Notes under the pieces: model-generated
The model's database searches: none
Seen by the model: only the letters and a program-made list of their open reading frames with translations
Told to the model about the DNA's origin: nothing
Program-made: the position numbers and the translations under genes
Source of the DNA: Anastatus disparis
Taxonomy: Eukaryota > Arthropoda > Insecta > Hymenoptera > Eupelmidae
Length of the DNA stretch: 64,000 nt
Assembly (NCBI GenBank): GCA_017163975.1
Contig: JAFFSR010000366.1
Location: 186,001 to 250,000, forward strand
Reading direction: 5' to 3'
Shown here: positions 47,028-57,954 of the stretch, in pieces
How the letters are laid out: each line of letters opens with the position of its first letter
Numbering within the stretch: the first letter of the stretch is position 1

Positions 47028-49329
47028 CCCCAGTGAAAATGGTAAATGTATCCAAATCATACGAAAGTGTATCAAAGTGTATCAAAGTGTATCTAAGAGC
47101 GATATTTCGGACCAAATGTTAATACACTTTGGTACACTTTGATACACTTTCATACATTTTTATACACTTCCAAAAAAAAGTTTCTTGGTATCAATTTTTT
47201 ATATTCGTTAATGATATACACTTTGATACACTTTAATACACTTTTGCACATTTTCATATATTTTTTGGACACTTTCATACACTTTGATACACTTTCATAC
47301 ATTTTTCTAATAAAGGAAAAATGTTGATTTTCTTGGATACACTTTTGCATACATTGATACACTTTTGCACACTTTGATACACTTTGATACACTTTTCGAA
47401 AATGTTGACTAAAATTAATTTCTACATTTGCTATGTGTTACACACTTTGATACACTTTTGCACACTTTGATACACTTTGATATACTTTTGCACACTTTAA
47501 TACACTTTCATACATTTTTCCAATAAAGGAAAAATGTCGTTTTTATTGGATACACTTTTGCACACTTTGATACATTTTAAAAATTTTAACTAAAATAAAT
47601 TTCCATTAAATGAAGCCTCTTCCTTAAATAATCAACAAGATCCCTGTAACATATTGACTGTGCAAAATGGAAACAGCAATAATACTAATAATAATGAAGA
47701 TGCGACTGCAAAGACTACAAAAAATAACTTAGTCTCAATAGACAATACAAATGAAAATTTATAAAAAAAAAACTATCTTAGAAACAACAATGTTTAAATA
47801 TTTATATTTAATAATGTTATTAAATTAAAAATGTGTTTATTAGTATAAATTATTTATCTTATCTCATTACTTGATATGTATTACAAAAGAATAATTATTT
47901 TTTTGAAGTTGTCTCTATTAAACTTTTATTATTTATAAATTTCTAATAATAATAATGTTTAAATATTTAATGCTAATATAGAATGTAAGTTTTTCATTAC
48001 AAATTATATTTCAAATATATATTGCTAATTCTTATGTTTTAAATTACTTTTTATATTTTACTTTTATAATTTATAAAAATATTTTTCAATTTTTTCAATA
48101 TTGTCGTTTTATTAACCTTACATTTATCCCAAGGGGCATTAATACATTAAAATTTATGAAAATATCTAAAATGAAAACGGCTTATTTTAATACACCGTTT
48201 CATGCCTAAAAAGTGTATTAAACACTATTAAAATGTATAAAAAATGTACGCATGTGTATCAAAGTGTGCATGGTAAAACCATTTTTTAATTTCTTACTTA
48301 GAAATGTATCGAAGTGTATCGTGTTTTATTAAAATGTATTATATTACATAAAGAGAGCGCGGTGGCGTAACGGATAGAGCTCTTGCCTTCAACGCGGAGG
48401 GCATGGGTTCGAATCCTGGCCAGGTACCTCTAAACTTTTTTTTCGAAAGAAAATTAGTGTAAGTGCCATTTTATATCGCGACTCTCAAAAATCCGATCTC
48501 ATTGGGTATCGGTTGATTGTTGGTCACCAAAAGTGGCTGACCATCCATCGGTAGTCAAAGTTTTCGGTATGGTAAGTCTGACAGTCTAGCCTGATGTAAT
48601 GTGATAAACAGATACCGGGCGGGGACTCCCTCGACCTCACCATAGAAAAAAGATTAATCATATAAAGGACAATATCCTTTATATATTAATCTTTAAAAAA
48701 AAAAAAAAAAGAAAAAAAATGTATCAAAGTGTACAAACGTGTGCAAAATAAAACAGGAAAAGGATAATACTCAGAACAAGATGTACCATAGTATATTAAA
48801 GTGTGTCAAAGTGTGTAAAAGTGTATCAACATGTACAAACGTGTGCAAAATAAAACAGGAAAAGGTTAATACTCAGAAGTGTATCAAGATGTACCATAGT
48901 ATATTAAAGTGTATCAAAGTGTGTAAAAGTGTATCAAAGTGTACAAACGTGTGCAAAATAAAACAGGAAAAACAATTTAGGCTAATACTCAGAAGTGTAT
49001 CAACATGTACCATAGTATATTAAAGTGTGTAAAAGTGTATCAAAGTGTGTAAAAGTGTATCAAAATGTGTCAAAGTGTATCAAAATGTGTCAAAGTGTAT
49101 AACATCAAAAAAATTGAGGAAATTTAATTTCAGCTCACTTTTTAAGAAATGTACCAAAGTGTACCAAAGTGTATCTAAGTGTATCAGAGTGTATCAAAAT
49201 GGATCGAGAATAAGGTCTGAAAAATCGCTCTTAGATACATTTTCATACACTTTGATACATTTTTGTATGCTTCAATACACTTTCATACACTTTTATACAT
49301 TTTGATACACCGAAAAATTTCCATTCGGG
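47028..49329. mobile_element. Short-unit fold-back B (AAAGTGTATC units)
   Basis: Ends CCCCAGTGAAAATGG and the complement of CACCCGAATGGAAATT. 47065-47100 has forward AAGTGTATCA units, then GTATCTAAGAGCGATATTTCGG, then inverted units (GATACACTTT) to 47580. The right half (48180-49200) is forward units, then the complement of the same GAGCGAT core (49222-49235), then inverted units to 49312. The middle (47590-48170) is AT-rich. A SINE is inserted at 48351-48719. The 94- and 86-codon ORFs here are unit translations. Confidence 0.75.
48351..48719 (+). mobile_element. tRNA-derived SINE
   Basis: Head GAGCGCGGTGGCGTAACGGATAGAGC (A box GTGGCGTAACGG) and GGGTTCGAATCC (B box) at 48355-48416, spaced as in tRNA genes; no acceptor stem pairs, so it is a SINE promoter and not a tRNA gene. 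The body (48430-48650) includes GGGTATCGGTTGATTG and ACCGGGCGGGGACTCCCTCG. The 3' end is AAAGATTAATC...GATTAATCTTT-like hairpin followed by an A-rich tail (48695-48719). Pol III would transcribe it left to right. It lies in element B; a target duplication is not certain because the flank is repetitive. Confidence 0.75.
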
Positions 49330-49731
49330 TGCTTAGAATTATTGCCCGGTACTATACTATCAAATTTTATTAAACCATTCGAAATGAAATTGGATAAAAC
49401 AAATTATTATATTACAAATTTAAATAATGCATTTAATATTCGCCATCTGTTCAATGATTTCATTGGCATTTTAATATCAAAGTTTTATAGTTTTATATGA
49501 CCAATGTATTTAAGAAATTCTCTAAAACCATTATATAAATTCAATTTGTAAAAACAAATTAGTTTTAAACTTTTATTTTTTTTCTAAGGTAGTCGATAAA
49601 ATCTCCCTTTTGGTTAAAAATTATGATTTTATTTAATAAAAATAATAGTCTAAAATATGAAGTATTGAATACAAAACGAATTATTGAAAAAAAGATAAAA
49701 AGTTAAAATCATTAATTAAAATAAATCGCTA

Positions 49732-49819
49732 CCCTGGTAGAAATTTACTCTAGATCTGTCTAGTTTTGTATGTTAAATAATCGAGGCCTCGATAAAACTA
49801 GACAAATTTTCTACCAGGA
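49732..49819. mobile_element. 88-bp CCCTGGTAGAAAT MITE
   Basis: CCCTGGTAGAAATTTACTC to ATTTTCTACCAGG, with TA on both sides. The inverted relative at 46375-46385 (AAATCGCTTAGCATAC) is the empty site. The middle is GAGGCCTC-centred palindrome. Confidence 0.8.
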
Positions 49820-50649
49820 TAAGCGTACTTGACCACCATATCCTTTTTAAAGGTAAGCTTTTATATATAATAATAAATACGTGTCGTATATATGCATTTA
49901 ATATAATAAAGTGTAATTTATAGTGAAAGTTAAAAAAAAATTAAAAATTGTACCTTTCATTTATTTAAAATTTTAACAGCACAATGATCACTTTAACGGA
50001 CATCAAGAGATCTACCAACAATTTATTGAATTTTCAGGATCAAATTTTTTTACTTTACACAGCTCAAAAAAATATAAATAACAAAATTTAAATGTAAAAT
50101 TTTTGTAGTACCCTTAGAGAAGGTCTAACTATGTCATAGATCAAGTAAACCATCAATATTTCTCTAAATGTATTTATATAGTATTACTCAATAATAATGA
50201 AAAAAAAATTTTTTATATTTTAAGTAGACTTATTTTACCAATGAATATTTTTTAAAAATAAATTATTCCTTAGATGTAATAATTAAAAATATTAATAAAT
50301 GAATAATAGTTAGGTTTATAATACTTAATGTTAAATTCTGTCTTAAGATATATATTAATATGTAATATACATTCTAACAAATAAATTAATATTATAGTCT
50401 AATTTATTTATTATGTAAATTTTACAAATTACATTATGAATAAATTAAACTATAGTATTATAAAATAAACATTATTATTATTCATTTATTAATATTTTCC
50501 ATCATAGCGTCTAAGAAATAATTTATTTTTAAAAAATATTCATTGAAAAAACGAGTATACTTAATATACTCGTGAAGAATTAGATTTTAATATTATAAGA
50601 AAAAAAATATAAATAAAAAAATTAATAAAAAAAAATTAAAAAAAAAACG

Positions 50650-50720
50650 TGATCCTGACCAAGAGTTGAACTTGCACACTCAAAAGGAAAAGCGTGAACG
50701 TTGCGCACTCGACCAAACCT
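50650..50720 (-). other. tRNA-like segment in right arm
   Basis: Inverted copy of 44177-44238; the B-box-like part reads AAGTTCAACTCTTGG on the minus strand. Confidence 0.4.
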
Positions 50721-51242
50721 ACTTCAAAATATCATTGACATGAAATGATACATGCTCATCTGCCCCCTAGTTGTTTAAAATAATTAGATTTGGAGTTGAA
50801 ATACTTTTTTAATAGTTTTAAAGACTCACTAATTATATTAAAATCTTAACATTTATTAATTTTTTTAAAAATTACTATCTTACCATCATAATAAGAATGT
50901 ATTTTGGTTACTCCTCTTTTTCTTTTCCCCTACCTCTTTTCAAAACACGCGCTCGGTTGTCCGCACTACTGTTAACTTTTTCAGTTCGAGTTGAAGCTAA
51001 ATCCCGATCAAGTCTGAATACAAAGGCTGTTCGACTGTCTCGAATGTAGTCAACATACATATTGAGTATATATTGAATGCATAGAAGACTGGTTTCCAAT
51101 TTCATTTCTTCTGAGGGAAACATCATCTCAATTTGATTTTAATCTTTTTTCAAGAATGATATTAAAATTATTTCAATAATAGTAGATGTGAATTTATATG
51201 CAACATTTGAACGTATTTTATGTGCAAAAGTTTTTCCGTGTG

Positions 51243-51411
51243 GTCGATGTCTCTCTCTTCGCTCAATGATTCGGATTCTCATGTGGTCCGGGTAGTGAAA
51301 CCTCCCTGGGTAATTTTGGCGGCAATACCTTGCCGCAGCATGATATCGGCCTTGACATGCCCCGAAAGACAACAGAATGTCAACAATTTTGTTTCTCGAA
51401 TAATCCGGCAT
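51243..51411 (-). pseudogene. Mariner/Tc1-like transposase, N-terminal piece
   Basis: Starts MPDYSRNKIVDILLSFGACQ at 51411, then AAARYCRQNYPGRFHYPD and RIIERRERHRP, the first DNA-binding helix region of this family. It is cut at 51240 by the 7.5-kb fold-back and continues, one frame off, at about 43685. The upstream in-frame extension to 51480 is probably leader. Confidence 0.8.
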
Positions 51412-52197
51412 GTTTGGTCCTTTTGAGTCGCTAGACACTAAGAAATTTCCACGTGAACTATCCTGAGAAGGGCTGTTCACGAGTCACCTCTGTCATAAAT
51501 AATACTAAAGAAGTGTTATTTAACGATTTAGATGAAACTGTAGGCTTGTCCGGAATTAAACCATAAAAAAGAATAAAAATAATATGTTTTCCCACAAGAT
51601 GGAAAATAATTCTTCTTATGAAGGCTTCGAATACATAAATTTGGCTTTGAAAATCAAAATGGAGTTCAAACTCAATGTTACTGTTGTTTGACTCCTACTA
51701 TTACCTACAACTCAAGACAATTTTGTTGAACTTTCTTTCCGAATCCGAAATTAAAAAATTAGGTGTTTCGAAGAAAACAGTGGACCTTTTTTATTTATTT
51801 TGGTTAATGGGTTATTGGGTTTTGGTTATTTGGGTTATTATTATCATTATTATTAACATGACCTTTGCCCGATCATTCGTGTGCATAGATGAAGAAAATA
51901 ATAAATTTGATCCCTACATGACCTTGGAGGGGTCAACCGCACCCCAGACATAGTAATACCTTATCTAAACGTAGAATTTCTTGCTCTTTCCGAATCCAGG
52001 ATCAAAAATGGGGGTTCCGATTCAAAAAATCACTTTGACCTTCAAATGACCTTGAAAATAAATCTCAAGGTCAAAACTGATTTTATAGGAAGATAGCTCC
52101 TATTGTCCCGAATAACTTTAGTCTGAACAATTTTTCTATACAACGTTAACTGTCAAAAATATCTCGGTGGTTTCCTTAAAATGGGACACCCTGTATA

Positions 52198-52831
52198 ATA
52201 GAAACACGAATACAAATATATTTCTAATATGAATGTTACATGTTGTGTATTTTAAGGCAAATACTGTTGAAATACCTTTTTTCTCTGTATTGGGATTTGA
52301 AATGAATGGATCATGACAATTTTTCTAATTATTATTTTGAATATATAATTATTAGCATATGAAATTAAACAAGTTATAAAATAATACTTTAGTTTTCATA
52401 ATGCCCAAATCAACTGTCCATTTGGAATCCTGATACTGAATGTGTGAAGAATACAAGATCTAATATAAATCTACAAAAAGACTAGTAAAGTTATAATTTA
52501 TTTGCGTATAAATATGTCAAAAACTTAAAAAAACAATTTTTTTGTAATTATGTTAATTTTGATGTAATAATTATTTGAAATTATTTTAATTTTGAATATT
52601 TGTGTTGTAAATATCTGTTGTAAAAGATTTAATTATAAACTAAAACATTTTTTCATATGTTTTTATCGATTACTTGAAAGAGCAGAGTCCTTAACGCTTT
52701 TCGACGTCGAAACGTTAAGTCAATCGTTATCGTTAAAAAGTTAGTGAATAACCACCCTGGTGGGGCCTTCTTTTGATGCGTGCCCCTAGGTTCCCGCCTT
52801 GTCCGCCTAGTGCCTAAATCTGGCTGAGTTA
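52198..52831. other. Intergenic, no gene
   Basis: AT-rich to 52670, then a GC-richer stretch (52740-52830) without recognisable feature. Confidence 0.4.
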
Positions 52832-53014
52832 GGGCTAATACACGCTAGAAAAAGAACAGGAACAGATATAAGAAATACATTGCTTCTATATCTATATATA
52901 TTAGAAATAAGCGCGTTGTTCCTAGCAACTACTCGCTATTCCTTATATATATAGATATAGAAGTGATGTATTTCTTATATCTGTTCCCTGTTCTTTTTTA
53001 GCGTGTAATGGCCC
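52832..53014. mobile_element. TTA-flanked MITE 1
   Basis: GGGCTAATACACGCTAGAAA and the complement of GGGCCATTACACGCTAAAAA; TTA at 52829-52831 and 53015-53017. TTA targets and this end sequence fit PIF/Harbinger MITEs. Confidence 0.75.
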
Positions 53015-53027
53015 TTAAGACCATTAC

Positions 53028-53232
53028 AGCTGTTCTTTAATGATGTTACATGTTTTAAAATTGTCGTCCGGCGTCTAATGAATTCATTATCCATTGCAGA
53101 AAAAAAAACATATGCATAAATGATTCATTCCATTTAAGCCATAGATGATGACTTCAGTAGACATCGGACAACAAAATTTTAAAACGTGTACCGAGTTACG
53201 TGTAACGTGTAACATCATTGAAGAACGGCTCT
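53028..53232. mobile_element. MITE 3, directly adjacent
   Basis: AGCTGTTCTTTAATGATGTTACA and the complement of AGCCGTTCTTCAATGATGTTACA; inner pairing TTTTAAAATTGTCGTCCGG/GTCGGACAACAAAATTTTAAAA. Exact ends not fixed. Confidence 0.6.
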
Positions 53233-53361
53233 TAGTCATATGCACAACTACACACAACGACACAGCGCCGTTGTTCCTTCTTGTGCCTATTTGTTTCTTA
53301 TGGTTATGGTCTGTGCATTTTTAGCTGTTTTTGCATCCTTCTTGTGCCTTCTTGTTCCTTA

Positions 53362-53563
53362 AGGCCGTTACACTCAAAAAGATACAAGATACAGATACAG
53401 TGACAGATACAAAATTACATTAGCTAGTATATCTATATATGTGAAAAACAAATGCGTTGTCTCTTGTATTTTTTTATATATAGATATAATAGATATACTA
53501 GCCAATGTAATTTTGTATCTGTCACTGTATCTGTATCTTGTATCTTTTTGAGTGTAACGGCCT
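53362..53563. mobile_element. TTA-flanked MITE 2
   Basis: AGGCCGTTACACTCAAAAAG and complement; TTA at 53359-53361 and 53564-53566. Shares the GGCC.TTACAC end with MITE 1. Confidence 0.75.
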
Positions 53564-53566
53564 TTA

Positions 53567-54352
53567 CGATTATTCTCTAAGCATTTTTAGCTGTCTTGGC
53601 CTATAATAAATAGTAAAGTATCTATACTGTATTACCCGGCAAAAATTGTTTATTCAATCGTCGTCTTCAATGAACAGGCCTGCACACTTATCACAACAAA
53701 GTAATAAATCAATTAATTTTAATTGAAATTAATAAAAATACATACAAATACAATTTTTCACAATAATGAATCAATTACTTCCCAAAATGTATTCCTATTT
53801 TCGAATTTTTTAACTTTTATATTTTTTCAAATTTTTAATTGATAGATGAAAGTGTAACCTATCTAAATTTTTTCAATACTTTCTATGGTGTATGAGTACT
53901 CAAGACAATTTTATTTTTACGTATATATGTATTACAATTTAATCAGACATTAAAAATCTTTTTTAATGATAATTACTATTAAAATAAATGATCTTATGTA
54001 AAATCTGTTTCAAATTAATATTTGCACCCAAAAAATGACAAAATTAATTTATTTCATCATTTTCATTAAAATAAAATTTTTTTATTTCCAAATGACGCAA
54101 TACCTAATTTTTTTAAATTAAATAAAAAGTAGATTTCGCACAAATGGATCACCTATTTAATATTATTAAGGTTTTAAACTTTAACAAACTACTTGATTTA
54201 AAATAAATTTATTTTAAAATTATGGACATGTATGTGGAATTGTCATATTATGTATCATGATAAAATTATTTTTGATTGTGAAGTTCGTGTTTATTTTGAA
54301 AATACTATTGCACATAATAATTTTTAACTAATTTATGAACTCATATTTTTCA
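53567..54352. other. AT-rich upstream region of PPIH
   Basis: No repeat or ORF. Likely holds the promoter and the 5' leader or leader intron of the PPIH gene, but no core element is clear. Confidence 0.4.
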
Positions 54353-54353
54353 G
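54343..54353 (+). promoter_or_regulatory. Possible 3' splice site in the PPIH leader
   Basis: CATATTTTTCAG|GACTG, 64 bp before the ATG. It would end an intron in the 5' untranslated region. Sequence match only. Confidence 0.3.
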
Positions 54354-54416
54354 GACTGAATCTACTTTGATGTAATATTTATCAGAGATTATTTAAACTT
54401 TCAATGACTTTTGAAA

Positions 54417-54968
54417 ATGCCTACTTGGAATCAAATTCAAGCGCAGCTTCGAAATCCAAATAATCCAGTAGTATTTTTTGATATATCTGTAGGTATTACT
54501 GAGATAGGAAGAATAATTTTTGAACTTTTTGAAGATGTTTGTCCAAAAACCTCTGAGAACTTTCGTCAATTCTGTACTGGAGAATATAAAAAAGATGGAG
54601 TGTCATTAGGTTTTAAAGGTACCATTTTTCATCGAGTAATCAAAGATTTCATGATACAAAGTGGAGACTTTGTCAATGGAGATGGGACAGGAGTAATAAG
54701 TATATATGGTGGCACTTTTTCTGATGAAAATTTCACTTTAAAACATGATTCACCAGGTCTACTTGCAATGGCCAACAGTGGAAAAGATACTAATGGATGT
54801 CAGTTTTTCATCACTTGTGCTAAATGTAATTTTTTAGACGGAAAGCATGTTGTTTTTGGAAAGGTCATTGATGGGCTTTTGGTTATGAGGAAAATAGAAA
54901 ATGTTCCTACAGGACCAAATAACAAACCTAAAATACCAGTAATTATATCTCAATGTGGACAAATGTAG
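54417..54968 (+). CDS. PPIH: Peptidyl-prolyl cis-trans isomerase H (spliceosomal cyclophilin)
   Basis: A 183-residue cyclophilin that fills the normal length of the PPIH/USA-CyP family (human about 177). It isomerises X-Pro bonds and in animals binds the U4/U6 snRNP proteins PRPF4 and PRPF18 in the nucleus. Start chosen at ATG 54417 ([20 protein letters not shown]), the insect-type N-terminus; an upstream TTG would add only two residues. Catalytic and ligand residues seen by alignment to cyclophilin A are Arg73 (FHRVIKDFM), Phe78, Gln81, Phe131 and His144. The position equal to Trp121 of cyclophilin A is Phe139, which in other cyclophilins lowers cyclosporin affinity with activity kept. Gln-Ser-Gly replaces Gln-Gly-Gly after the active-site Gln. 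The C-terminus [14 protein letters not shown] is diagnostic of PPIH. The coding region has no intron and no defect, so it is either a natural single-exon gene or a retrocopy; no poly(A) tract or duplication is visible. Confidence 0.95.
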   Translation: MPTWNQIQAQLRNPNNPVVFFDISVGITEIGRIIFELFEDVCPKTSENFRQFCTGEYKKDGVSLGFKGTIFHRVIKDFMIQSGDFVNGDGTGVISIYGGTFSDENFTLKHDSPGLLAMANSGKDTNGCQFFITCAKCNFLDGKHVVFGKVIDGLLVMRKIENVPTGPNNKPKIPVIISQCGQM

Positions 54969-55130
54969 AACACATGTAAATCATGTTTGTTTTCATATGA
55001 TATTCCAATCACTCTAAAGAACTAAAATATATATAATCCTAAAATTTTGGTTTCAATTTTTAAATATAATTCTTATTTCAAATATTTTTACATAGCTTAA
55101 CATTGTATTTTAATCATAAATAGTTTAAAA

Positions 55131-55136
55131 AATAAA
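55131..55136 (+). terminator. Poly(A) signal AATAAA of PPIH
   Basis: First AATAAA downstream of the stop, 163 bp after it. Confidence 0.6.
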
Positions 55137-55430
55137 GATGATTTTATTTGAAATAAACAAATGTAACTAGTTGAAGCAAAATAAATAATATAAAATTATT
55201 CGATGACTAAATAAATTACAAGTAGGTTTCTTCAAATTATTCATTTAATTTAGAAATATTTTTAGATTTTTCAATTTTCTACCATTTTTTGAAACATGCA
55301 GAATTGTAGAAAACTTGAAAATCCAAAAAATTCTATAAATTAAAAGTTTAATTTATAAACTAGAAATGATAGTTAAGTCGACTTTCATTGTTGCCTTAAA
55401 AACTAAAAAGAATTCCATTTTATACCTTAA
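55137..55430. other. AT-rich downstream region
   Basis: Nothing recognised. Confidence 0.4.
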
Positions 55431-56158
55431 GGTATCAGGCCTGAGTTTAAGCCAGTTTCAGGGCTGAGTTAAAGAAAATTTAAATTTAGTCATAATTTTT
55501 TTTCCTGATAATATTAATTAATGAAACTTTTTTTTACCTAAAATATATATTAAATACAAGACTTTGTTCCAAGAATAATTTTAAAAAACCTCATCCAAAG
55601 TTTAAAATTTTTTGGATTAGTTAAAGAATAAATTTTTTAAATTTTAGTACTTGTTGCAGACTTTCTCAGCCAATTTTCAATTAATTGACCTCAAAATTTT
55701 CAGAGATCTTCAACTTATATATCTTCACAAAATAACAGTTTGAGTTTTTAAAAAAAAATGAATTTAAAAGTTTGGTTTGGAATAAGTTGATAAAAATACA
55801 TATTTTTATGAATTTCATGTAAGTAATTCAATTCAACATACTCTCAAACTTATCAAAATTTCAGAACTGTTATGTTGTAAAGATATATAAACTTAAAATT
55901 TCTGGGAATTTTGAAGTCAATTAGTTAAAAATTGGCTGAGAAAGTCTACAGCAAGTAACGAAATTCAAAAAATCCATTCTTTGAGTAATCGAAAGAATTT
56001 TAAGCATTGAATGAAGTTTTTTAAAATTATTCTTTGGTGCAAGTCTTGTATTTAATATATATTTAAGGTAAAAAGAAGTTTCATTAATTGATATCATTAA
56101 AAAAAAATTATGATTACATTATAATTTGATTTTTTTTCAGCCACTCAGTCATGATACC
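55431..56158. mobile_element. TTAA-flanked fold-back, 728 bp
   Basis: GGTATCAGGCCTGAG and the complement of GGTATCATGACTGAGT, arms about 320 bp. TTAA at 55427-55430 and 56159-56162. No ORF. Confidence 0.75.
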
Positions 56159-56859
56159 TTAAATGACATATAATAATAAAACTATGACTATGAACAGTTA
56201 CTTTTAAAGTATTGATAATAATTATAGATGGATATTAACATAGATATTAACTTCTTTTTTGTATAATCTTATGTTAGATTTATGAGCCAAAACTTAAACA
56301 AAATCTTTTATGTTTGCTTAAGAACAAAACTCTTTATTAATATATACATATATAATTTAAGTAAAAAGAAACTAGTAATATAAATTAAACTCTGATGAAA
56401 ACAATCTAAACTGCTTATAACAAGAAAGCTCCATCGGACACGGCAGGCGACGTCGGAATGAACAGTGGGGCTTGATTATACTGCGCGCGTCAACGATCTT
56501 TAGGTGGCGCTGGGGAAGTTTGGTTTGTTGGAGCTCCTATTCTTAACACTCCCTCCCTCCAACAGACCTCTGTCCTTTCATCCTTTCCTCATATTGATTG
56601 TCTTTACAATCTATAGTGTCGTGTCACCTGAAAGAAGATACCGCATAATACGGCTTATGACTTCTGAATGTTCGCATCTATTTCTACATCTATATACGTA
56701 ATTATGTGCATATAAATTTTAATGCAGCATGTTACATCTTAATTTACATTTCAACTTCTTTATTCTTAATACCCTTTATTGTCTAAAACAATAAAATATT
56801 TTAGTCTGAATATTCTACTTCTAGAATGATGAAAAATTGTCAGTTGGTAATGGTTAATA
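56159..56859. other. Spacer with a GC-richer block
   Basis: 56430-56700 has CATCGGACACGGCAGGCGACG, AGGTGGCGCTGGGG and CACTCCCTCCCTCC; no domain in the 65-codon ORF at 56504. Possibly a retroelement fragment. The rest is AT-rich. Confidence 0.35.
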
Positions 56860-57532
56860 CCCTGTTAAAAATAACTAGCTGGATATCCAGGTGCATTATC
56901 TACTTGGATATCCAGATGGATATCACTCTGATCGTTTTGGATATCACTCTGATCGAGTTTGATATCACTCTGATCTTCATTCACCTGGATGCAGCTAAAA
57001 TCCATTTGGAGATTTTTTACAAAAACTTATAATTAGGCATTATAAGCATCTGTATAACATAATAATACTATACCAATAAAAGAAAATTGAAAATTTTACC
57101 CAGATTAAAATTATTCAGGAGGATTATTTTTTATTAATCCAACTGGATATCCAGTTGGATTAATAAAATCAAAAAATTATAAAGTATGCTTTTCAGTGAA
57201 TTATTTGATAAAATTACTTCTTAATTTTTCGATTTTATTAATCCAACTGGATATCCAAGAGGATAATCCTCCTGGATAATTTTAATTTGGGTAAAATTTT
57301 CAATTTTCTTTTATTGGTAATATTATTATGTTATACAGATGCTTATAATCCCTAATTATAAGTTTTCGTAAAAAATATCTAAATGGATTTTAGCTGCATC
57401 CAGGTGAATGAAGATCAGAGTGATATCCAACTCGATCAGAGTGATATCCATCTGGATATCCAAGTAGATAATCCACCTGGATATCCAAGTAGATAATCCA
57501 CCTGGATATCCAGCTGGTTATTTTTAACAGGG
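56860..57532. mobile_element. Short-unit fold-back G1 (CTGGATATCCAG units)
   Basis: CCCTGTTAAAAATAACTAGC and complement; TA precedes the left end, CC follows the right end where the next element starts. Filled with palindromic CTGGATATCCAG and AACTCGATCAGAGTGATATC units, mirrored about the centre (57205). ORFs here are unit translations. Confidence 0.65.
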
Positions 57533-57900
57533 CCCTGTTGAAAATGTCTAGTTGGAATTCCAGCTGGATTTCCACATGGAATTCCAGCTAGATTTCCAGC
57601 TAGAATTCCAACTGGAAGTCTATGGATTCTATGTGGAATCCGATAGAAGTCCATGTCCTGGTCTATGTCCACGCACGCGAACAGACCTTTAATTTACGTG
57701 GATTTTTTCATGGACTTCCATGTGGGATTCCATGTGGAATTCCATCTGAATTTCCAAGTGGAATTCCAGCTGGATTTCCATGTGGAATTCCATGTAGAAT
57801 GCCCAACTGGATTTTCATGTGGAATTCTATGTCAATATCTATTAATTCAATCGTAAAATCCAATGGAATTTCATGTGCTTGTCCATCGGGTAAATAGTAT
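57533..57900. repeat. Related block G2 (CTGGAATTCCAG units)
   Basis: Begins CCCTGTTGAAAATGTCTAG right after G1, then about 20 palindromic units such as TGGAATTCCAGCTGGATTTCCA. No right end with AACAGGG found before the next repeat. Confidence 0.55.
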
Positions 57901-57954
57901 TATCATGTACGTGTCATTCAAGCTAGATGTCCATAGATTATTTTTTTAATTTCG

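Larger units (their letters stand above)
43686..51240. mobile_element. 7.5-kb fold-back with CACGGAAAAACTTTTGCA ends
   Basis: 18-bp ends CACGGAAAAACTTTTGCA (43686) and complement (to 51240), with TG on both sides. After about 150 bp of dissimilar sequence the arms pair from 43843-45260 and 49690-51062 over about 1.3 kb, about 90% by eye. The mariner transposase reads up to each end, so the whole block is one insertion. CAC ends with a 2-bp duplication could be EnSpm-like, but no transposase is present. Nested elements: 44306-44461, 45206-46391, 46455-46675, 47028-49329, 49732-49819. Confidence 0.7.

Noticed and set aside
48354..48427. Functional tRNA gene
   Set aside because: A and B boxes are good, but acceptor and anticodon stems do not pair and the sequence continues into a SINE body with an A tail.
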